In this document: positions 1 to 7,575 of the stretch, piece by piece | Layout: each line of letters opens with the position of its first letter | Numbering within the stretch: position 1 is the stretch's first letter | NCBI GenBank assembly: GCA_023137075.1 | Contig: JAGLQA010000385.1 | Span: 1 to 9,193 of the forward strand | Direction: 5' to 3' | DNA length: 9,193 bases | From: Candidatus Aminicenantota bacterium | GTDB taxonomy: Bacteria > Acidobacteriota > Aminicenantia > UBA2199 | Made by a program: the position numbers and the translations under genes | Notes under the pieces: generated by a model | Databases searched by the model: none | Told to the model about the DNA's origin: nothing | Seen by the model: the letters and a program-made list of their open reading frames with translations, nothing else

Positions 1-657
1 TTCATCATCCAATTATCGACAAAACTCGTGAAATTTTATGGTGCCGGCCTGATCAATACAATTTTCCAAAAACAAAAAAACGAAACCTGGTTTTCATTGG
101 ATCATTGTGAGGATATAGAACTCATTTCAAGATGCACGAATGAGAATGGTTGGGTATCGGTTCTATATGATTGTTCTTCAAAATCCCTGGAAGAGAATAT
201 AAAACTGAGCCGCATCGCGAAAAAAATTTGTGAGAAAAACGGTGTCCTTCTCGAATCGGAGATTACTCCACTCGGTATCAATTCTTATTCAACTCCCGAA
301 GAGGCTGTGAAGTTTGTGAACGAAGTCGATTGCGATTTAATTACCATCTCCGTTGGGACCGGCCATGGCTTACAGGTTGGCACGGATATCAATTTGCAGC
401 TTATAAAAAATGTTGCGGATAGGATAAATAAAGCAATCGTTATTCACGGCGGCAGTGGCATAGACGACAAAATTCTCGCAAAGATATTTCAACTTGGCGC
501 GAACAAGATAAATATCTCAACCTCTTTGAAAAATATCTATCTAAATAGACTGAAAGAACATTCAAAGTATGATCTTTACAACATTAACAGGGAATTATAT
601 GATGCATATTATAAACTTATTAAAACTAAGATACAAGCAGGAGATGAAACAAGATGA
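1..657 (+). CDS. Class II (metal-dependent) aldolase, 5'-partial
   Basis: This is a member of the fructose-bisphosphate/tagatose-bisphosphate/fuculose-type class II aldolases, which use a bound metal to cleave or form C-C bonds, usually with dihydroxyacetone phosphate as one partner. The frame is open to the window edge. Translation from base 1 begins FIIQLS, which matches the family's 'vIIQxS' strand, so the gene starts upstream and the GTG at 28 is not the true start. In the 218 visible residues, SLDH (32-35) supplies the catalytic Asp34 and metal ligand His35. GTGHG (119-123) and IHGGSGI (148-154) supply the other two metal-binding histidines, and NIST (171-174) is the phosphate-binding strand. 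The acidic ESEI segment (85-88) is followed directly by the TPEEA helix, so the long glycine-rich loop usual in fructose-bisphosphate aldolases is missing. That suggests an unusual substrate. The stop overlaps the kinase start (ATGA), so the genes are coupled. Family assignment is firm; the substrate is unknown. Confidence 0.9.
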   Translation, partial: FIIQLSTKLVKFYGAGLINTIFQKQKNETWFSLDHCEDIELISRCTNENGWVSVLYDCSSKSLEENIKLSRIAKKICEKNGVLLESEITPLGINSYSTPEEAVKFVNEVDCDLITISVGTGHGLQVGTDINLQLIKNVADRINKAIVIHGGSGIDDKILAKIFQLGANKINISTSLKNIYLNRLKEHSKYDLYNINRELYDAYYKLIKTKIQAGDETR

Positions 658-2117
658 ACGGACTTATTCTGAATTTGGGATTTAAAGGAATCCGGGCAAT
701 TATTTTCGATTCAAAAGGTAAGACAATTTCCGCATCCCACAGAAAAGTAAACACCTATTTGAACAAGGATCTGGTTGAACAAAATCCAAATGAATGGTGG
801 TATGAAGGTTTAATCTGTATTAAGGAAGTATTAAATCAACAGCCGGATATAGATTTTATTACGGTAACGGCATCTTCCGGTTGTTTAGTTCCGGTTGATA
901 AAAACGGTGCACGTTTAACACGGGCTTTAATGGTGGCAGACAAAAGAGCTAAAAACGAGGCAGAGTATATTGGAAAATTAAAAAGCTTTCAGGGTTTACC
1001 ATATAGGCCGGATCCCACTCTCATGATTCCGAAAATCCTCTGGATTAAAAACAATCTACCGGAAGTATTTGAAAAAACAAACAAATTCTTATCTCCGAAT
1101 GACTTTTTCATATTTAAGATGACAAAAAAATTTGTGATAGACGAATTAAACGCGACAAAATACTTCACCATTAACAATAAATACCCGGACGAGCTCCTAA
1201 AGGAAATCGGAATAGAAAAAGACCTGCTGCCTGGTATAAAACCGGTGGGAACTGTCTTAAAGTTATCCGACCATTTTGTGTCGGAGATCGATCTGAAAAA
1301 GAAAGTGCCCTTAGTTCTGACAACATATGACGCAATTTGTGCTCTATTTGGCGTTTGCACCAATGAAGATGGTGAAGCCTGCGATATGTCGGGAACCGTA
1401 ACATCGATGCGAATACTGACAGATAAGAATTTGAAAGATAACGAAACCCGGATCTTCTCTCAAAAGTTTAATGATAAGAATATAATAGGGGGCTCAAACA
1501 ACCTGGGAGGAGGCCTTATCGAATGGTTATTGCATACGTTCTACGCAGAGGATGAATATCATGAATTAGAGACGCTTAAAACTCACCTGTCTGCCAAAAC
1601 CGGCCTGCTGTTCCTCCCGTATTTATTAGGTGAAAGGGCGCCGTTATGGGATTCCAAAATCAGGGGGGCTTTCCTTGGAATCGAGAGATTTCATACGAAA
1701 CAGGATATGGCCAGGGCTGTTTTAGAATCGGCTGCTTTTGTATTAAGACATCTTCTGGAGATAATCGAAGAAAATGATATCCCCGTATCGAAAATATATG
1801 CGTCCGGCGGATTAAGCAAAATCGACCTGGTCAACCAGATAAAAGCCGATGTTACCGGAAAAGACGTATTCAAAGTAAAAGAGACGGAAGCAACTTCCGT
1901 CGGCGCATATATATTAGCAAGAAAAGCGCTGGATAAGGATTTTGATCCAAAGGAATTTATTGAAATCGAGAAAGTTTATAAACCCGATGAATCAAATAAG
2001 GAAATATATGCGAAAGCCTATGAATTATTTAAAATAGCCTATAACGGCCTTCGAGACTTTCATAAGAAAAGAGAAGATAGTTTAATTGCCAGTGAAATCA
2101 GTAAAAGGAATTTATAA
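654..2117 (+). CDS. FGGY-family carbohydrate kinase (xylulokinase-like)
   Basis: A 487-residue protein of normal FGGY length. This family transfers phosphate from ATP to a ketose or polyol. Domain I runs to about residue 235, with a VPVDKNG segment at 79-85 and TTYDA at 223-227, where Asp226 is in the place of the catalytic base. Domain II has the second phosphate loop MSGTV (245-249), the family signature LPYLLGERAPLWD (321-333), RGAFLG (337-342), the adenosine-binding SGGLSK (384-389), and ETEATSVGAYILA (410-422). One oddity is that the first phosphate loop, normally D-x-G-T-x-S, reads NLGFKG (7-12). The Mg-associated Asp is therefore Asn and the Thr is replaced, so activity may be reduced or altered. 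The start is ATG 654, with AGGAG at 639-643 and a 4-base overlap with the aldolase stop. The setting suggests it phosphorylates the substrate or product of the neighbouring aldolase or dehydrogenase (inference). The substrate cannot be named. Confidence 0.88.
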   Translation: MNGLILNLGFKGIRAIIFDSKGKTISASHRKVNTYLNKDLVEQNPNEWWYEGLICIKEVLNQQPDIDFITVTASSGCLVPVDKNGARLTRALMVADKRAKNEAEYIGKLKSFQGLPYRPDPTLMIPKILWIKNNLPEVFEKTNKFLSPNDFFIFKMTKKFVIDELNATKYFTINNKYPDELLKEIGIEKDLLPGIKPVGTVLKLSDHFVSEIDLKKKVPLVLTTYDAICALFGVCTNEDGEACDMSGTVTSMRILTDKNLKDNETRIFSQKFNDKNIIGGSNNLGGGLIEWLLHTFYAEDEYHELETLKTHLSAKTGLLFLPYLLGERAPLWDSKIRGAFLGIERFHTKQDMARAVLESAAFVLRHLLEIIEENDIPVSKIYASGGLSKIDLVNQIKADVTGKDVFKVKETEATSVGAYILARKALDKDFDPKEFIEIEKVYKPDESNKEIYAKAYELFKIAYNGLRDFHKKREDSLIASEISKRNL

Positions 2118-3178
2118 TGAATCAAATCAACCGAATCGATCAAATATACTGCCCGACCAAAGTTTTTTTCGGACCAGGTAGTATCGATAATTTGAAAGAG
2201 GTAAAAAAGACTTACAAAAATATCTTTATTCTTTGTGATAAAGCTATTCCCCGGGAAACAACCGGGAAAATTAAAGATTTACTCGCTGACTCAGTCGAAA
2301 GCTTCGTCACCTATGACCTGGATTCGGAACCGACAGCGACAGGCTTGAACCGTTTCCTGAGAAAAAAAACAGGATTAACCGATTGTGTGCTCGGTATCGG
2401 CGGAGGAAGCATCCTGGACTCAGCTAAGGTTCTGGCTATCCGGGAAGGTAATATTGAAGATTTTAACGAGGATTCCGAAGCGCTCCCGATTATTACAATT
2501 CCGACAACTGCAGGCACCGGAGCGGAATTGACAAAATCCGCTATAGTCAAGTCCGGCGATATTAAAAGAGGTATTCGATCGGAAAAGTTATTCCCCGCAT
2601 TGGCAATCGTAGATCCCGCATTATGTGACAGTTTACCCCTGGAACTCACAAAATACACCTCTTTTGACGCTTTAACCCATGCGGTTGAAACCTATTTTTC
2701 GAAACGGTCGAATCCGTTAACCCGCGCCATATCCCAATTATCATTATCGATAGTATTACAGTATTTACCAATCGCGATGAAGGAGTTCAAAGAAAACGGC
2801 AAACCAACCCTACAAACCAGGAAAGAGTTAAGTTATGCCGCCATGTTACAAGGGTTTACGTTATCCAATGCCTCTACCTGCCTCCCTCATAGAATACAAT
2901 ATGCGCTCTCTACGGTTTCGGACGCCGGCCATTCCGCCGGTTTAGCCTGTGTTTACCGGGCCTGGCTTAATATGGCAAAGCCAAAGATCGGAAACTGTGA
3001 CTATAAACAAATCATAAAGTTTATGGATACGATAGGAATCTATATAACATTGTCGGATATCGGGATAAATAAAGAAAATATTGAAAAAATTGTACGACGG
3101 TTAGATGGATCCCTTGATGCGGATCCTTCATTTAAGGACTTGAGCCAGGTAAAAAAAATACTGGAGGAATCATTATGA
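2117..3178 (+). CDS. Iron-containing alcohol dehydrogenase family protein
   Basis: A 353-residue NAD(P)-dependent, Fe/Zn-dependent (group III) dehydrogenase, interconverting an alcohol and an aldehyde or ketone. The N-terminal Rossmann-like part has FFGPGS (17-22), which starts most of this family, and the nucleotide-binding GGGSILDSAK (95-104). PTTAGTGAE (129-137) follows. The C-terminal helical part carries the four metal ligands: Asp184 and His188 in FDALTHAVE, His258 in CLPHRI, and His272 in DAGHSAG. All four are present, so it should bind metal. It starts at ATG 2117 within TAATG, one base into the kinase stop, with AGGA at 2106-2109. Its own stop overlaps the nucleotidyltransferase start (ATGA). 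Possible roles are a lactaldehyde-reductase-like step after the aldolase, reduction of a phosphorylated ketose to a polyol phosphate, or a phosphonoacetaldehyde-type reduction. The sequence alone does not choose among them. Confidence 0.9.
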   Translation: MNQINRIDQIYCPTKVFFGPGSIDNLKEVKKTYKNIFILCDKAIPRETTGKIKDLLADSVESFVTYDLDSEPTATGLNRFLRKKTGLTDCVLGIGGGSILDSAKVLAIREGNIEDFNEDSEALPIITIPTTAGTGAELTKSAIVKSGDIKRGIRSEKLFPALAIVDPALCDSLPLELTKYTSFDALTHAVETYFSKRSNPLTRAISQLSLSIVLQYLPIAMKEFKENGKPTLQTRKELSYAAMLQGFTLSNASTCLPHRIQYALSTVSDAGHSAGLACVYRAWLNMAKPKIGNCDYKQIIKFMDTIGIYITLSDIGINKENIEKIVRRLDGSLDADPSFKDLSQVKKILEESL

Positions 3179-3870
3179 AAGCAATAATACTCGCCGCGGG
3201 AATGGGAAACCGGATCAAGGAATTAACCGGTGGAAAGCCGAAGGGATTTCTTGAGATTAACGGGAAATCGATTATTCAACACCAGGTAGATGAATTGAAA
3301 AGAGTGGGGATTACCAAAATCGCAATGGTAACCGGTTACAAAAAGGAGCTTTTCCAGGATTTTAAAAAGCAAGGAATCGAGTTGTTGTATAATCCGTTCT
3401 ATCGAGGCACCAATGTAATGGGATCCTATTGGTTCGCCAAAGACTTTTTGGATGAACCCTTTGTTTATTGCCACGGCGATACCTATTTTGAACCTGAAAT
3501 ATTGGATTTATTAATCGAATCTCCGGGCAATAACCTGGCAGTCGAATTTAAAGAGTGCGGCACCGAAGAAATGAAAGTAAAAGTAGTGAATGGGGAAATA
3601 ACTGAAATCAGCAAAGAGATGACGGAATCGGTTGGAGAATTCATTGGGATTGCGAAGTTTGAGGATTTTTCGGAAATTAACGCAAAAATGGAAGAATTAA
3701 TCGATGAGCACTATGGTTCCTTTTTTGAAAGAGTCATCGCCGGGTTATTGAGATCAGATATTAGGTTTAAAGCCATTGACATTGGAGACCGAATCTGGGA
3801 AGAAGTAGACTTTAAGGAAGACTATGAGAACCTGAAAAAGAGGGTGGCGGAAAAATTCGGAAGTGCTTAA
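3175..3870 (+). CDS. LicC/MobA-like nucleotidyltransferase (probable cytidylyltransferase)
   Basis: A 231-residue GT-A-fold nucleotidyltransferase. This group moves a nucleotidyl group from an NTP to a phosphorylated alcohol, amine-alcohol, phosphonate or sugar. The nucleotide-binding signature LAAGMGNRI (6-14) and catalytic KPK (21-23) are intact. NPFYRGTN (73-80) and GSYW (83-86) resemble the N-x-x-Y-x-x-x-N...S segment of phosphocholine and aminoethylphosphonate cytidylyltransferases. CHGDTYF (99-105) gives metal-binding Asp102, and WEEVDFKEDY (208-217) the second metal-binding Asp212. It is a single domain with no hexapeptide repeats, so it is not a typical GlmU or glucose-1-phosphate enzyme. 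ATG 3175 has a strong GGAGG at 3163-3167 and overlaps the dehydrogenase stop by 4 bases. As the last gene of the operon it probably activates the pathway product as CDP-X for a polymer or lipid (inference). CTP specificity is a guess from family resemblance. Confidence 0.85.
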   Translation: MKAIILAAGMGNRIKELTGGKPKGFLEINGKSIIQHQVDELKRVGITKIAMVTGYKKELFQDFKKQGIELLYNPFYRGTNVMGSYWFAKDFLDEPFVYCHGDTYFEPEILDLLIESPGNNLAVEFKECGTEEMKVKVVNGEITEISKEMTESVGEFIGIAKFEDFSEINAKMEELIDEHYGSFFERVIAGLLRSDIRFKAIDIGDRIWEEVDFKEDYENLKKRVAEKFGSA

Positions 3871-3903
3871 AAAAAATGTTTTAATAATTTCGTATCGTTT
3901 CTT

Positions 3904-3929
3904 GAACCGGTAATATTATATTACGGTTC
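3904..3929 (+). terminator. Imperfect hairpin after operon 1, possible terminator
   Basis: The arms GAACCGGTAATA and TATTACGGTTC pair over 11 base pairs with one bulged G and a three-base loop. The hairpin begins 34 bases after the nucleotidyltransferase stop, the right place for the end of a transcript. No clean T-run follows on either strand, so an intrinsic terminator is not proven. It could instead protect a 3' end or act as an operator. Confidence 0.35.
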
Positions 3930-3980
3930 CTTGTGCCTGAACAACGCTAAAATTCGATTCCTTTCACTTTTTCGTAACAA

Positions 3981-4120
3981 GAATCGATTAAAATGTAAAG
4001 AATTATTGAGGAATATTATTGCCAGGTATATAACTGAAAATTTTTTTCTGATATAATTATTGGTTCGATTGCCATCTGACACTTTAAGAGCAATAAAATG
4101 TTTGAAAATGAATCGATTAA
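3981..4120 (+). repeat. 11-base direct repeat GAATCGATTAA flanking the operon 2 promoter
   Basis: The same 11 bases occur at 3981-3991 and 4110-4120. The promoter at 4049-4057 lies between them, and the second copy sits at codons 5-8 of the methyltransferase gene. The core ATCGAT is palindromic. Two related TTCGATT words occur at 3953-3959 and 4064-4070. The set could be regulator or modification sites. TCGATT words are also common elsewhere in this window, so chance is a serious alternative. Confidence 0.2.
4049..4057 (+). promoter_or_regulatory. Extended -10 promoter for operon 2
   Basis: TGATATAAT is a perfect TGN-TATAAT extended -10 element. A start about seven bases downstream gives a leader of roughly 34 bases before ATG 4098. 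No good -35 sits 16-18 bases upstream. The best hexamer, TTGCCA at 4019-4024, is 27 bases away, too far to pair. Extended -10 promoters often work without a -35. An AAGAG at 4086-4090 is the likely, weak, ribosome binding site. Confidence 0.55.
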
Positions 4121-5450
4121 TAAAAAAGTGGACACGTTGCATACTGTTTCTTATATTTCTAAATTTGCCGATGAGATCGAAGGTGTTGTTTTAAAATATT
4201 CTAAAGTAGATTCATCTCAGTCCAATGAAATAAATGATATTCATATGTTGGACTTCTCGAATGGAAAAACAAACTTAGCACTTCAACATTTTGTGCCTTT
4301 AAATACCAGGAAAAAAGCCGGTATATTTTTCACAGGCTCTGTACTTGCCGATAAAGTAACAGGTTTTATTGCTCCATTGTTAAAAAAAGGTGCCAGAGTC
4401 ATTGATCCTGCATGTGGAGCCGGTAATTTACTGTTATCATGTGCGAAACATTTACCCGTTGGCAAGAGTTTAACAGAAACCCTTTGTGATTGGTCAAACC
4501 TACTATATGGATATGATTTACATTATCAGTTTGTAAGAATTGCCCGTATTCGTCTATTTCTTTTAGCGGCTTTTCTTCACAAAGAAATAATACCGGTTGG
4601 TTTATCTGTCAAAAATAGTGAATTCCGTGGAATTAAGATTAAAGATACTTTGAGTCTTAAACGTCCCACTGCTCAGGCTGATTGTGTTGTTGTTAATCCC
4701 CCTTTTGGTTATATGATTGCACCAGGGAGTTGTCAATGGGCTTCAGGAAAAATTCAAATTGCCGCACTTTTCATTGAAAAAATATTATCTTCTGGTCCCA
4801 AAGGGCAGCATATTGTTGCAATATTACCGGATGTTTTACGGAGTGGGGCAAGATATAAAAAATGGAGAAGTATAGTTTCAGGATCGGCCAGTCATTTGGA
4901 TATTGAAATCATCGGAAGATTTGATGATAAGACCGATGTTGATGTGTTTGTATTGCATATGGTTACAGGTAAATCGAATAAAAAATTTACTGAATGGTAT
5001 ACAGAAAAATCTCGATCTTCGAGAATACAACCCAAAATTTCTGATTTATTTGAAGTGAGTGTCGGACCTGTGGTTCCCTACAGATGCCCTCACAAAGGGA
5101 ATTGGTGTCCATATTTAGACACTTCATCAGCAATTCCCTGGTCTATAGTCTCAAAATTGCCAAACCGTCGTTTTAAAGGTACTGTGACCGAACCACCTTT
5201 TGTTGTCGTGCGTCGCACATCTAATCCAGGTGATAAATATCGCGCTGTTGCATCCATAATTACAGGTTCTTCTCCTGTTGCTGTTGAAAATCATTTAATT
5301 GTACTAAAACCAAAAAATGGGACGATAAAGCAGTGCATTAAGCTCATTGAAATTCTAAAAGGAGCATCGGCAAACCAATGGTTCAATGAGCGGATCAGGT
5401 GTAGGCATCTTACTGTTTCTTCAGTTAAAGAAATGGTATTAATGGAGTAA
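4098..5450 (+). CDS. N6-adenine DNA methyltransferase (N-6 DNA methylase family)
   Basis: A 450-residue S-adenosylmethionine-dependent DNA methyltransferase predicted to methylate adenine at N6. The motif order is that of HsdM and Eco57I-like enzymes. Motif X, GIFFTG (75-80), comes first. Motif I, DPACGAGN (103-110), binds AdoMet, and acidic Asp140 in GYDL fits motif II. DTLS (183-186) fits motif III, and the catalytic motif IV is NPPFGY (200-205). All are intact. The C-terminal ~150 residues, including PPFVVVRRTS (366-375), VENHLI (396-401) and a final helical segment, look like a compact target-recognition region. The N-terminal ~65 residues are not recognised. There is no nuclease motif, and no hsdR, hsdS or separate restriction endonuclease in the window. 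It is first of its operon, and its stop overlaps the next start (TAATG). It could be the self-marking enzyme of a defence system or an epigenetic regulator; the recognition site is unknown. Confidence 0.88.
   Translation: MFENESINKKVDTLHTVSYISKFADEIEGVVLKYSKVDSSQSNEINDIHMLDFSNGKTNLALQHFVPLNTRKKAGIFFTGSVLADKVTGFIAPLLKKGARVIDPACGAGNLLLSCAKHLPVGKSLTETLCDWSNLLYGYDLHYQFVRIARIRLFLLAAFLHKEIIPVGLSVKNSEFRGIKIKDTLSLKRPTAQADCVVVNPPFGYMIAPGSCQWASGKIQIAALFIEKILSSGPKGQHIVAILPDVLRSGARYKKWRSIVSGSASHLDIEIIGRFDDKTDVDVFVLHMVTGKSNKKFTEWYTEKSRSSRIQPKISDLFEVSVGPVVPYRCPHKGNWCPYLDTSSAIPWSIVSKLPNRRFKGTVTEPPFVVVRRTSNPGDKYRAVASIITGSSPVAVENHLIVLKPKNGTIKQCIKLIEILKGASANQWFNERIRCRHLTVSSVKEMVLME
5444..5447 (+). promoter_or_regulatory. 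Ribosome binding site with two possible ATG starts
   Basis: GGAG inside the last codons of the methyltransferase gene lies two bases before ATG 5450 and five before ATG 5453. The second spacing is more usual, so the downstream protein may start at 5453 and lack one Met. The functional difference is nil. Confidence 0.45.
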
Positions 5451-7570
5451 TGATGGTGGTCAAAAAAAAGGATTTACTTGAAACTTCGAGGTCAGTGGAA
5501 GACAACGAAAAAGTAAATTTTAGGTTTTCTACTAACATTATACGCCGATTGGGTGAAGAGTTAAATCCAAGCCCAAGTCAAGGCCTTATTGAATTAGTCA
5601 AAAATTCTTATGATGCGGACGCTTTGGTTTGTACAATTGAACTTTTTGACACCAGTAATCCTGGGGGGAAAGTTTTAATATCTGATGACGGCTTAGGCAT
5701 GGATGCTGATGACATAAAAAATGGTTGGCTTGTTTTAGGAAGGTCACCCAAAATTAAAGAAGAAATAACAACATTAGGACGTATTCCTTCAGGCAATAAA
5801 GGTCTTGGCCGTCTTGCTGCGCTAAGAATGGGGACAAGTACATCTTTAACTTCAATCCCTCGTTCAACCCCATTCATAGAGAATACAATAGAAATTGATT
5901 GGGATCGATTCGAAAATGCGGATTTGGTTGATGATGTTGACCTGGAAATTATCAGGAAAAGATATCCGACAGAGAAAAATTCGGGTACGGTTATAATGCT
6001 GGAGAATTTGCGGTCAGCTTTAAGTCATACCGATGTAAAGAGATTAGCGAGAGAGATGATTTTGTTGGCTGATCCATTTGAAGATAATCAGATGGGATTT
6101 AAGCCAATCCTTAAGGCCCCTGAGTATGAGGACTTAGAAAAAATGGTGACGGCGAAGTATTTTGGCGATGCGGAATTTCATCTAATTGCCCAGGTTGATA
6201 AAGAAGGTTTGGCTAGAGCTTCTGTCCAGGATTGGCTCGGTAATGAATTATATGTTGGCTCTCATAAGGATTTGAGGCGTCGGGCAATAGAAACACCTTA
6301 TAAATGCCCAACCGCAAAATTTGAACTATGGATGTTTATTCTAGATAGTGCGACTTTCTCAACCCGGTCCTCAGCTATAGGTGAAGTTCGGAAATGGCTT
6401 AATGAGTTTGGAGGTGTTCATCTTTATTATAATGGTCTGCGGGTTTCTCCATACGGCGATAGTGGTAATGACTGGCTGGAAATAAATCTTATGCGGGCTC
6501 GCAGCCCAGAAGTTCGACCGTCAACAAATAATTCCATGGGTAGGATGGTCGTTTCAGATGAATCAGGAGTTCTTTTACAAAAAACAGATCGGTCGGGATT
6601 TATAGTAAACGATGCATTTATTGAACTTAAAGATTTTGCAGTTGATGCATTGAATTGGGTGGCAAAATGCAGGCTCGAAGAAGCCGAAAAGAAACGCAGG
6701 AAGGCCAGGGCCGAAGCTCCTCAAAAAAGCATTAAAGAAAAAGAGGCAATAGCGCAAGCGATCTCGTATGCGCCAAAAGATATACGATATGGTTTAGAGA
6801 GTGCTTTTCATAAATATGACAAGGCCCGGGATAATGAGGTTAATGAACTGCGTAAAGAAGTCCAACTTTATCGCACGTTAAGTACTGTAGGTATTACTTC
6901 AGCAGTATTTGCCCATGAATCAGCCAACAACCCCCTTAAGTTAATTACCCAGTCGATTACTACTATAGAAAATAGAGCCAAACAACTTTTAGGCGATAAA
7001 TACCGGGAAAAATTAGAAAAACCAGTCAATCGAATTAGTCATTCTGCCGACTCTCTCAGAGTTTTGGCAAATGTTACGTTAAGTCTGGTTGACCACGAAA
7101 AACGTCGCCTCGGTAGAGTAAATATTCATCAAGTGATAAAAGAGATAATCGAACTTTATGAGCCATTTCTTAAAGATCGTGATACTAAAATCATTACTGA
7201 ATTTGCTCAAGGCAATCCATACTTGAGAGGGAGTGTTGCGGCGGTCGAATCAATAATCTCTAATTTGCTCAATAATAGTTTGGTGGCTTTTGAAGAAAGA
7301 GAACCTGGAGAGAGGATAATAATAATACGCACGGTGGTTTTTTCTAACTCGCTTGAATTGCGGGTGATAGATAATGGTGTCGGAATAATTGAGATAAATA
7401 AAAAAGACATCTGGCTGCCGGGACAAACTACTAGAAAAAATGGTACCGGTTTAGGGTTAACCGTCGTCAAAGATACTGTGACTGATTTAGGTGGAAGTGT
7501 TGATGCGATTGAAAAAGGTGAGCTCGGTGGAGCAGAAATAATAATTGAACTTCCAATTTTAGGAGTGTAA
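5450..7570 (+). CDS. MORC/MutL-like GHKL ATPase fused to a histidine-kinase core
   Basis: A 706-residue soluble protein with two separate GHKL ATPase modules. Module 1 (about 24-200) has N-box ELVKNSYDADA (48-58) with the presumed catalytic base Glu48, the DDGLGMD box (79-85), and a glycine-rich lid SGNKGLGRLA (114-123) of Hsp90/MutL/MORC type. An S5-like region (about 285-400) follows, with GGVHLYYNGLRVSPYG (321-336) and DWLEINLMRAR (341-351), as in prokaryotic MORC/paraMORC proteins. A charged helical linker spans about 405-470. Module 2 is a histidine-kinase core. Its H-box HESANNPLKLI (489-499) puts His489 as phosphoacceptor. It has N-box NLLNNS (605-610), G1 DNGVGI (641-646) and G2 GTGLGL (665-670). 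The F-box Phe appears as Trp655. No transmembrane or signal segment is visible, so it should sense something inside the cell. MORC-like families are known from restriction-modification neighbourhoods. The adjacent receiver gene is the natural phosphate target. Domains are clear; the DNA-sensing role is inference. Confidence 0.87.
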   Translation: MMVVKKKDLLETSRSVEDNEKVNFRFSTNIIRRLGEELNPSPSQGLIELVKNSYDADALVCTIELFDTSNPGGKVLISDDGLGMDADDIKNGWLVLGRSPKIKEEITTLGRIPSGNKGLGRLAALRMGTSTSLTSIPRSTPFIENTIEIDWDRFENADLVDDVDLEIIRKRYPTEKNSGTVIMLENLRSALSHTDVKRLAREMILLADPFEDNQMGFKPILKAPEYEDLEKMVTAKYFGDAEFHLIAQVDKEGLARASVQDWLGNELYVGSHKDLRRRAIETPYKCPTAKFELWMFILDSATFSTRSSAIGEVRKWLNEFGGVHLYYNGLRVSPYGDSGNDWLEINLMRARSPEVRPSTNNSMGRMVVSDESGVLLQKTDRSGFIVNDAFIELKDFAVDALNWVAKCRLEEAEKKRRKARAEAPQKSIKEKEAIAQAISYAPKDIRYGLESAFHKYDKARDNEVNELRKEVQLYRTLSTVGITSAVFAHESANNPLKLITQSITTIENRAKQLLGDKYREKLEKPVNRISHSADSLRVLANVTLSLVDHEKRRLGRVNIHQVIKEIIELYEPFLKDRDTKIITEFAQGNPYLRGSVAAVESIISNLLNNSLVAFEEREPGERIIIIRTVVFSNSLELRVIDNGVGIIEINKKDIWLPGQTTRKNGTGLGLTVVKDTVTDLGGSVDAIEKGELGGAEIIIELPILGV

Positions 7571-7575
7571 AACAG

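Noticed and set aside
28..657. GTG at 28 as the start of the aldolase gene
   Set aside because: The frame is open to base 1 and the residues before it (FIIQLS) match the family's conserved strand, so the gene begins outside the window.
989..1363. 124-residue minus-strand open frame inside the kinase gene, and similar antisense frames elsewhere (for example 2311-2658 and 7207-7581)
   Set aside because: They lie opposite well-supported family proteins and their translations show no family motifs, so they are shadows.
2117..3870. Phosphonate biosynthesis (phosphonoacetaldehyde reductase plus phosphonate cytidylyltransferase)
   Set aside because: It is possible for these two families, but no PEP mutase or phosphonopyruvate decarboxylase is in the window, and the kinase and aldolase do not fit. 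Kept only as an alternative.
4019..4024. TTGCCA as the -35 of the operon 2 promoter
   Set aside because: It is 27 bases from the TATAAT, well beyond the 16-18 base spacing needed.
3921..4142. 73-residue minus-strand open frame across the intergenic gap
   Set aside because: No recognisable motif, composition typical of AT-rich noncoding sequence, and it covers the promoter and the start of the methyltransferase.
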